Assembly (NCBI GenBank): GCA_026418315.1
Contig: JAOABO010000045.1
Location: 1 to 12,551, forward strand
DNA length: 12,551 nucleotides
DNA from: Bacteroidia bacterium
GTDB lineage: Bacteria > Bacteroidota > Bacteroidia > B-17B0 > Aurantibacillaceae
Direction: 5' to 3'
The notes beneath the pieces were generated by a model, which saw only the letters and a list, made by a program, of their open reading frames with translations, had not been told where the DNA came from and did not search any database. Positions 8,179-12,551 of this stretch are shown one piece after another. Numbering within the stretch: position 1 is the first letter of the stretch; each line of letters opens with the position of its first letter. Made by a program: the position numbers and the translations under genes.

Positions 8179-8229
8179 TTTTTCATGTAAAAATATTTGA
8201 TTGATAATTGAAAGAATGTAATGCTATCA

Positions 8230-9213
8230 TTACTGAACTTTACCATAATCGGTTGCCCAATCTTTTGCAAAATAAGAAAGAATAATATCTGCCCCTGCTC
8301 TTTTGATACTCAGTAAAATTTCGTCACGAACTCTTTTTTCATCTATCCAACCTTTGAAAGCAGCTGCTTTTACCATGGCATATTCACCACTTACATTATA
8401 AGCGGCAATTGGCAAGTATGTATGTTGTCTAAACATTGAAATAATATCCAAATAAGCCAAAGCAGGTTTCACCATTACAATGTCTGCATTTTCTGCTATA
8501 TCTAATTCCAACTCAAGCATCGCTTCCCTGCTATTGGCAGGATTCATCTGATAAGTTTTTTTATCTCCAAACTTTGGTGCACTATCAAGAGCATCTCTGA
8601 ATGGTCCATAAAAAGCACTGGCATACTTTGCAGTGTACGCAAGAATAGAAACATGGGTAAACTGATTTTTATCTAATATTGTTCTGATATATCCTACTCT
8701 TCCATCCATCATATCGCTGGGGGCTACCATATCTGCTCCTGCCTGTGCTTGGGCTAATGCCATTTTTCCAAGTATATCAAGCGTTTTATCATTATCTATT
8801 TCATTATTTACCACTACTCCATCATGTCCAAACGAACTATATGGATCCATGGCCACATCGGTGATAATAAAACTTTCAGGGAATTTTTCTTTTATTAAAC
8901 GTATGGTACTCAAATACAATCCCTTTTCATTCATACTTTCAGACGCCTGATTGTCTTTCAACCTTTCATTAATATGAGGAAATAATGCAAATGCTTTTAA
9001 TCCCAGTTGAAGGCAACTCTCTATCTCTTTCAGAACTGCATCCTTTGAAAATCTATAAATACCTGGCATTGATCTGATTTCTTCTTTATCCGTCGTTTCA
9101 CTACTCACAAAGATTGGATAAATTAAATCATTTACTGTCAAATGATTTTCCTGAACTAAATTTCTTATTACTGCATTTTTTCTGTTTCTGCGTGGCCTGC
9201 GAATGGGTAACAT
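8230..9213 (-). CDS. hemB: Porphobilinogen synthase (delta-aminolevulinic acid dehydratase)
   Basis: HemB condenses two 5-aminolevulinate molecules to porphobilinogen, the second common step of tetrapyrrole synthesis. The 327-residue length is standard. The two Schiff-base lysines are present: Lys196 in AYTAKYASAFYGPFRDA and Lys249 in MVKPALAYLD. The N-terminal arm RRPRRNRKN and the IYPIFV strand fit the family. The metal loop at 119-132 reads DVAMDPYSSFGHDG, so the three Cys of zinc enzymes are replaced by Ala121, Asp123 and Asp131, as in Mg-type or metal-independent forms. A Phe (128) sits where many homologues have His. The gene stands alone, with pepT divergent upstream. A TAnnTTTG box lies 21 bases upstream of the ATG. 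Confidence 0.96.
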   Translation of the reverse strand: MLPIRRPRRNRKNAVIRNLVQENHLTVNDLIYPIFVSSETTDKEEIRSMPGIYRFSKDAVLKEIESCLQLGLKAFALFPHINERLKDNQASESMNEKGLYLSTIRLIKEKFPESFIITDVAMDPYSSFGHDGVVVNNEIDNDKTLDILGKMALAQAQAGADMVAPSDMMDGRVGYIRTILDKNQFTHVSILAYTAKYASAFYGPFRDALDSAPKFGDKKTYQMNPANSREAMLELELDIAENADIVMVKPALAYLDIISMFRQHTYLPIAAYNVSGEYAMVKAAAFKGWIDEKRVRDEILLSIKRAGADIILSYFAKDWATDYGKVQ

Positions 9214-9233
9214 ATATTTTATTCTACTACCCG

Positions 9234-9241
9234 CAAATCTA
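9234..9241 (-). promoter_or_regulatory. Candidate -7 box (TAGATTTG) for hemB
   Basis: Read on the minus strand from 9241 to 9234 the sequence is TAGATTTG, an exact TAnnTTTG match followed by CGGG. It ends 20 bases before the hemB ATG, giving a leader of about 15 bases. No good TTTG is seen about 20 bases further upstream, so support rests on one box and its position. Confidence 0.5.
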
Positions 9242-9336
9242 CTGCTTTTTTCAAACAGAATTCATTTATTTATCATTTTGAATAATTGAATAACAATCCT
9301 TTCAAATAAAAATGTATTAAAATCTAACAAATTCAG

Positions 9337-9344
9337 CATCTTTG
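9337..9344 (+). promoter_or_regulatory. Candidate -7 box (CATCTTTG) for pepT
   Basis: CATCTTTG has one mismatch to TAnnTTTG (C for the first T), is followed by CA as in many Bacteroidota promoters, and ends 10 bases before the pepT ATG. No convincing -33 TTTG is present. If it is used, the leader is very short. Confidence 0.35.
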
Positions 9345-9354
9345 CACAAAAAAT

Positions 9355-10617
9355 ATGAATCTCATCAATGAAAAATTTAATCAGTACTCATACACTGTTA
9401 CTGACCGATTCATTAAATATGTTCAAATAGATACCCAGTCCGATCCTAACTCCGGCAGTTTTCCTTCTACCGAAAAACAAAAAAATCTTGGCAAGCTTCT
9501 TGTAGAAGAACTCAAACAAATGGGCATATCCAATGCAGAAATAGATGAATACGGCTATGTGTACGCCGAGCTTCCGGCAAACTCTTCTAAAAAAGTACCA
9601 ACTATTTTTTTCTGTGCCCATATGGATACTTCTCCCGATTGTTCAGGAACAGATGTGAAACCAATTATCCATCGCAATTATCAAGGACAAGATATTGTGC
9701 TGCCTGATGATCCATCGCAGGTAATATCATCAAAAAATCATCCAGAATTATTGAATCAAATAGGCAATGATATTATTACTGCCAGTGGTACTACATTGCT
9801 TGGTGCGGATAACAAAGCAGGTGTAGCAGAAATTATGGACGCCATTCATTTTTTACTGAAACATCCTGAAATAAAGCACGGAACAGTAAAAATATTATTC
9901 ACCCCTGATGAAGAAATTGGAAGGGGTACAGATAAGATTAATTTAGAAAAACTAAATGCTCAGTTTGGTTATACAATAGATGGCGAAACACTTGGACATA
10001 TTGAAAATGAAACTTTTAGTGCAGATGCTGCAGTTGTAAAAATTCAGGGATATTCTACACACCCCGGATTAGCAAAAAACAAAATGGAAAATGCGCTCAA
10101 AATTGCAGCAGAAATTATACAATCACTACCAAAAGATAAAGCCCCTGAAACCACTGAAAAAAAAGAGCCCTTTATACATCCAACATCCATCCATGGAAAT
10201 ATTGACTACACCGAAATTAACTTTATTTTAAGAGCATTTGATGACAAAACCTTATTGGAAATGGGTGACATCCTTAAACATACTGTGAATCATGTTTTAA
10301 AGAATTTTCCGAGGTCCAAAGCTGATGTAAAAATTTACGAACAGTATAGAAATATGAAACAGGTTTTAGATAAACACCCTTTTGTGGTAGATTATGCTAT
10401 TGAAGCCATCAAAAGAACGGGTATAGAACCAACATTACATTCAGTAAGAGGTGGCACTGATGGCTCAAGATTATCCTACATGGGGTTACCTTGCCCCAAT
10501 ATATTTGCTGGCGAACATGCTTTTCATAGCAAACAAGAATGGGTAAGTGTGCAGGATATGCAAAAAGCCGTTAAGACCATTGTTCACCTTGTAAGTATTT
10601 GGGAAGAAAAATCATAA
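9355..10617 (+). CDS. pepT: Peptidase T (tripeptide aminopeptidase, M20 family)
   Basis: PepT is a cytosolic di-zinc aminopeptidase that removes the N-terminal residue of tripeptides. At 420 residues it is close to the usual ~410. All expected metal and catalytic positions are visible: His89 and Asp91 in CAHMDTS, Asp152 in LLGADNKAG, the Glu186-Glu187 pair in TPDEEIG, Asp209 in YTIDGE, and His391 in HAFHSKQEW. The inserted dimerisation/lid domain (about 215-330) starts with the GYSTHPGLAKNKMENA segment. The N-terminal VTDRFIKYVQIDTQSD is characteristic of PepT rather than other M20 enzymes. The gene is divergent from hemB and ends just ahead of a bidirectional terminator. Confidence 0.95.
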   Translation: MNLINEKFNQYSYTVTDRFIKYVQIDTQSDPNSGSFPSTEKQKNLGKLLVEELKQMGISNAEIDEYGYVYAELPANSSKKVPTIFFCAHMDTSPDCSGTDVKPIIHRNYQGQDIVLPDDPSQVISSKNHPELLNQIGNDIITASGTTLLGADNKAGVAEIMDAIHFLLKHPEIKHGTVKILFTPDEEIGRGTDKINLEKLNAQFGYTIDGETLGHIENETFSADAAVVKIQGYSTHPGLAKNKMENALKIAAEIIQSLPKDKAPETTEKKEPFIHPTSIHGNIDYTEINFILRAFDDKTLLEMGDILKHTVNHVLKNFPRSKADVKIYEQYRNMKQVLDKHPFVVDYAIEAIKRTGIEPTLHSVRGGTDGSRLSYMGLPCPNIFAGEHAFHSKQEWVSVQDMQKAVKTIVHLVSIWEEKS

Positions 10618-10649
10618 AAAAAGGCAACCAATTATGGTTGCCTTTTTTT
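10616..10649. terminator. Bidirectional intrinsic terminator between pepT and hsp20
   Basis: The hairpin has a core GGCAACCA / TGGTTGCC (10623-10630 with 10635-10642) and loop ATTA. It is flanked by seven A (10616-10622) on the left and seven T (10643-10649) on the right. A U-tract therefore follows the stem on either strand. It starts at the end of pepT and lies 21 bases past the hsp20 stop, so it can end both convergent transcripts. Confidence 0.88.
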
Positions 10650-10670
10650 CATAGTTTTCATCACTTTAAC

Positions 10671-11117
10671 TTACTTAATCTCTATTCTCTTTTGAGCTTT
10701 TTTAATAACGCTCTCTTTTTTCGGTATTACAATATTCAGAATACCGTCTTTGTATTCTGCCGAAATCTTATCAGCATCAACAATGTCAGGTAAAGTGAAG
10801 GACCTGCTAAAAGCACTGTAATTAAATTCTCTGCGGGTATAATTGTCTTTTTCTTCACTCTTTTCTTCTCTTTGTTCAGAAGAAATGGTGAGTACATCAT
10901 CTTCCACGTCAATTTTAAGATCTTCTTTTTTCACTCCTGGGATACCCACTTCAATTTGAAAATCAGTTTCAGTTTCTTTAATGTTAGCAGATGGAATGGT
11001 ACTTCCAATATATCTGCTTAATCCTCCACCCCATGCAGGGAATTCGCCTTCAAAGAAGCTTTCAATTAAATTTTTGAAGGTTGGAATTTGATTGTTTTGT
11101 TTTACAATGTTTGCCAT
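10671..11117 (-). CDS. Small heat-shock protein, Hsp20/alpha-crystallin family
   Basis: This 148-residue ATP-independent holdase would bind unfolding proteins in the cytosol and keep them ready for refolding. The alpha-crystallin domain spans about residues 41-135. It begins with IPSANIKETETDFQIEVGIPGVKKEDLKI and ends with the family signature YKDGILNIVIPKK (122-134). A C-terminal I-x-I anchor (Ile145-Glu-Ile147), used in oligomer assembly, is present. The N-terminal arm is short and includes the Gly-rich FPAWGGGLSRY. The gene is monocistronic, converges on pepT, and is divergent from the ABC ATPase gene. Stress control is expected for the family. The 154-base upstream gap holds a palindrome but no heat-shock element that I can name. 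Confidence 0.94.
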   Translation of the reverse strand: MANIVKQNNQIPTFKNLIESFFEGEFPAWGGGLSRYIGSTIPSANIKETETDFQIEVGIPGVKKEDLKIDVEDDVLTISSEQREEKSEEKDNYTRREFNYSAFSRSFTLPDIVDADKISAEYKDGILNIVIPKKESVIKKAQKRIEIK

Positions 11118-11146
11118 AGTTGTAATTTTTTTTGGTTAATACACCA

Positions 11147-11154
11147 CAGAAATA
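11147..11154 (-). promoter_or_regulatory. Weak candidate -7 box (TATTTCTG) for hsp20
   Basis: Read on the minus strand, TATTTCTG has one mismatch to TAnnTTTG and ends 29 bases before the hsp20 ATG. The region where its -33 box should lie (about 11171-11178) overlaps the palindrome at 11172-11189, not a clear TTTG. Low support. Confidence 0.25.
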
Positions 11155-11171
11155 ACAAAGCATGTGCCATT

Positions 11172-11189
11172 AAAAGTAAGTTTACTTTT
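11172..11189. repeat. Near-perfect 18-base palindrome in the hsp20/ABC divergent gap
   Basis: AAAAGTAAGTTTACTTTT: two 8-base arms, AAAAGTAA and TTACTTTT, are exact reverse complements around a GT centre. It lies between the two divergent starts, 55 bases from the hsp20 ATG and 83 from the ABC ATG. That size and place fit an operator for a dimeric regulator, but AT-rich palindromes also arise by chance. There is no U-tract or GC core, so it is not a terminator. Confidence 0.4.
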
Positions 11190-11234
11190 GCTGATTTTTT
11201 TTCACTTTAGTACACTTTTTTCAGTCAATTTGTC

Positions 11235-11242
11235 TAACTTTG
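11235..11242 (+). promoter_or_regulatory. Candidate -7 box (TAACTTTG) for the ABC ATPase gene
   Basis: TAACTTTG matches TAnnTTTG exactly and ends 29 bases before the ATG at 11272, placing transcription start near 11248. No TTTG is seen about 20 bases upstream; only T-rich sequence is present. The box lies downstream of the alternative ATG at 11164, which supports the 11272 start. Confidence 0.5.
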
Positions 11243-11271
11243 TGCAAATTAAAAGACAAAAATTCATTAAA

Positions 11272-12216
11272 ATGAATATTATTGAAATTGTTGAAGTAAG
11301 TAAACAATACTATCAACATAAGGCCTTAGATAATGTGTCTATTGAAGTGCGTAAAGGCAGTATTTTTGGCTTGCTGGGTCCAAATGGTGCAGGAAAAACT
11401 ACGTTGATACGAATAATTACCAACATTATATCTCCTGATAAAGGAAAAGTATTTTATCATCAAAAAGAAATAGATGAAACTATCACGACACAAATTGGCT
11501 ATTTGCCCGAAGAGAGAGGTTTATATAAAAAGGTTAAAGTATTAGAACAAATTATATACCTGGCACAACTTAAAGGAATGGATAAATACGATGCCATTCA
11601 TAAAGCTGAATTTTGGCTAAAAAAACTTGACCTGCAAAAATGGAAAAATAAAAAAATTGAAGATTTGAGTAAAGGCATGCAACAAAAAATTCAATTTATT
11701 GCTACTATTATTCATTCGCCTGAGTTAATTATTTTAGATGAACCCTTCAGCGGATTTGACCCCATCAATGCTGAAATTATTAAAAACGAAATTCTTCATC
11801 TCAAAAAAGAAGGCAAAACAATCATTCTTTCTACTCATAATATGAATAGTGTAGAAGAACTTTGTGATGACATTGCTCTTATTCATCAATCTAAAGTTGT
11901 TTTGAATGGTAATGTACAAGACATCAAAAAGCAGTTCAAAAATTCAGTTTATGAAATACACTTCAAGGGTAATCTGCAATCATTTGCTCACGCTTTATGG
12001 ACCTCTGCAGAAATAGTGGATACAAAAGAAATAAAAGGAGAAATATTTGCCAAAATAAAATTAAAACCCAACATGACCATCAATCAGGTATTGCACCAAA
12101 TAATACCTGTAGTCGAAATCCTTTCTGTAAAAGAAGAAACATTGTCTATGAATGATATTTTTATTAAAACAGTATCATCAAATAATGTTGTAACTCATTC
12201 AATTCTAACTGAATGA
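11272..12216 (+). CDS. ABC transporter ATP-binding protein, NatA-like
   Basis: The product is a 314-residue cytosolic ATPase subunit. Motifs in order are Walker A GPNGAGKTT (36-44), Q-loop region GYLPEERGLY (76-85), signature LSKGMQQ (132-138), Walker B IILDEP (153-158), D-loop SGFDP (160-164) and H-loop STHNM (His189). The segment after residue ~205 resembles the C-terminal DUF4162-type domain of NatA/EcsA-like exporters (LNGNVQDIKKQF onward). Start 11272 is chosen because homologues begin at this point (MNIIEIVEVSKQYY) and a -7 box lies between it and the alternative ATG at 11164. The stop overlaps the next start (ATGA), so translation of the downstream membrane gene is probably coupled. 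No ABC-2 permease is visible in the window, and the substrate is unknown. Confidence 0.93.
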   Translation: MNIIEIVEVSKQYYQHKALDNVSIEVRKGSIFGLLGPNGAGKTTLIRIITNIISPDKGKVFYHQKEIDETITTQIGYLPEERGLYKKVKVLEQIIYLAQLKGMDKYDAIHKAEFWLKKLDLQKWKNKKIEDLSKGMQQKIQFIATIIHSPELIILDEPFSGFDPINAEIIKNEILHLKKEGKTIILSTHNMNSVEELCDDIALIHQSKVVLNGNVQDIKKQFKNSVYEIHFKGNLQSFAHALWTSAEIVDTKEIKGEIFAKIKLKPNMTINQVLHQIIPVVEILSVKEETLSMNDIFIKTVSSNNVVTHSILTE

Positions 12217-12551
12217 TACTTCGTGATTTCATAGAAATATATGATTTTTTACTCTTCCCCTTTTATATCATTGTTTTTTCAATGATTGCAATTGCTTATA
12301 AGAAAAAACGTTTGATGATGGGGCAGGATGAATATCGTTATTTTGACTTAGGTATCATCATCAAAATGACAGGCGCTTTTGCTTTCGCTATGGTTTATGC
12401 CTTTTATTACAAAGACGGAGACACAGGAAATTATTACAGAACAGGCAAAGCACTAATGGAACTATTATTTACAAAACCATCTGACTATCTTGAAATAATG
12501 ACTGGTAACGCTCATCCTAACCGATTTTATTATTTTTATAGTAATGAATAT
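12213..12551 (+). CDS. Multi-pass membrane protein of unknown function, 5' part (partial)
   Basis: The ATG at 12213 overlaps the stop of the ABC ATPase gene by four bases (ATGA), and the frame stays open for 113 codons to the window edge. The visible part has two likely membrane helices: residues ~12-28 (LLFPFYIIVFSMIAIAY) and ~47-66 (LGIIIKMTGAFAFAMVYAFY). Between them is a basic loop starting KKKR. A hydrophilic segment follows with the motif YYKDGDTGNYYRTGKAL. This does not look like the start of a classical ABC-2 permease. A GDT/Tyr-rich stretch after the first helices recalls EpsG/Wzy-like polysaccharide polymerases, but that is a weak resemblance and the family cannot be named from this fragment. 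Its coupling to the ATPase gene is the best clue to its role. Confidence 0.75.
   Translation, partial: MILRDFIEIYDFLLFPFYIIVFSMIAIAYKKKRLMMGQDEYRYFDLGIIIKMTGAFAFAMVYAFYYKDGDTGNYYRTGKALMELLFTKPSDYLEIMTGNAHPNRFYYFYSNEY

Noticed and set aside
8218..8233. Inverted repeat GTAATG / CATTAC between the adenosyltransferase gene and hemB
   Set aside because: Only six weak pairs, overlapping the hemB stop, without a U-tract; too weak to call a terminator.
9214..9354. Small RNA or extra small gene in the hemB/pepT gap
   Set aside because: No stable hairpin and no open frame with a plausible start; only promoter-like boxes and a short repeat.
10599..10793. 64-codon plus-strand frame crossing the pepT end, terminator and hsp20
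   Set aside because: It runs through a strong terminator and is antisense to the conserved C-terminus of hsp20.
11164..11271. N-terminal extension of the ABC ATPase from ATG 11164, resembling a hydrophobic signal sequence
   Set aside because: It would span the TAACTTTG promoter box and precede the standard ATPase start; cytosolic NatA-like ATPases have no signal peptide. The hydrophobicity comes from T-rich intergenic DNA.

Overview
The window comes from a low-GC member of the Bacteroidota, most likely near the Chitinophagia/Sphingobacteriia. Three things point there: a PorV/PorQ-family outer-membrane protein next to a surface protein with a type IX secretion-like C-terminus, repeated TAnnTTTG promoter elements just upstream of genes, and A-rich leaders without clear Shine-Dalgarno sequences. 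The standard code fits, since TAA, TAG and TGA all end intact genes. Coding density is high and no gap reaches 300 bases. I see no tRNA, rRNA, CRISPR, insertion sequence, phage gene, or sign of recent transfer.

Layout: (1) 1-2673 holds the 3' end of a large secreted or surface protein and, close behind it, a PorV/PorQ-family beta-barrel protein. This is a likely type IX secretion cargo/partner pair. A strong hairpin at 2700-2737 follows. (2) 2765-5255 is a tight co-directional cluster of greA (transcript-cleavage factor), a HIT-family nucleotide-binding protein, and prfC (release factor 3). Its promoter overlaps the base of the preceding hairpin. (3) 5265-7514 on the minus strand is purL, convergent with prfC at a gap of only 9 bases. 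(4) 7594-8178 is a PduO-type cob(I)alamin adenosyltransferase, divergent from purL. (5) 8230-9213 on the minus strand is hemB, with an Asp/Ala version of the metal-site loop. (6) 9355-10617 is pepT, separated from a convergent small heat-shock protein gene (10671-11117, minus) by a symmetrical terminator usable from both sides. (7) 11272-12216 is a NatA-like ABC ATPase whose stop overlaps the start of a multi-pass membrane protein. That second gene runs off the right edge and is not identifiable.

Most genes are housekeeping: transcription and translation factors, purine synthesis, cobalamin activation, haem synthesis, peptide turnover and protein folding. The parts least explained by known systems are the two ends (surface protein with its PorV/PorQ partner; ABC ATPase coupled to an unknown membrane protein), the promoter/terminator overlap ahead of greA, and a near-perfect palindrome between the divergent hsp20 and ABC genes. 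I found no convincing new multi-gene system.
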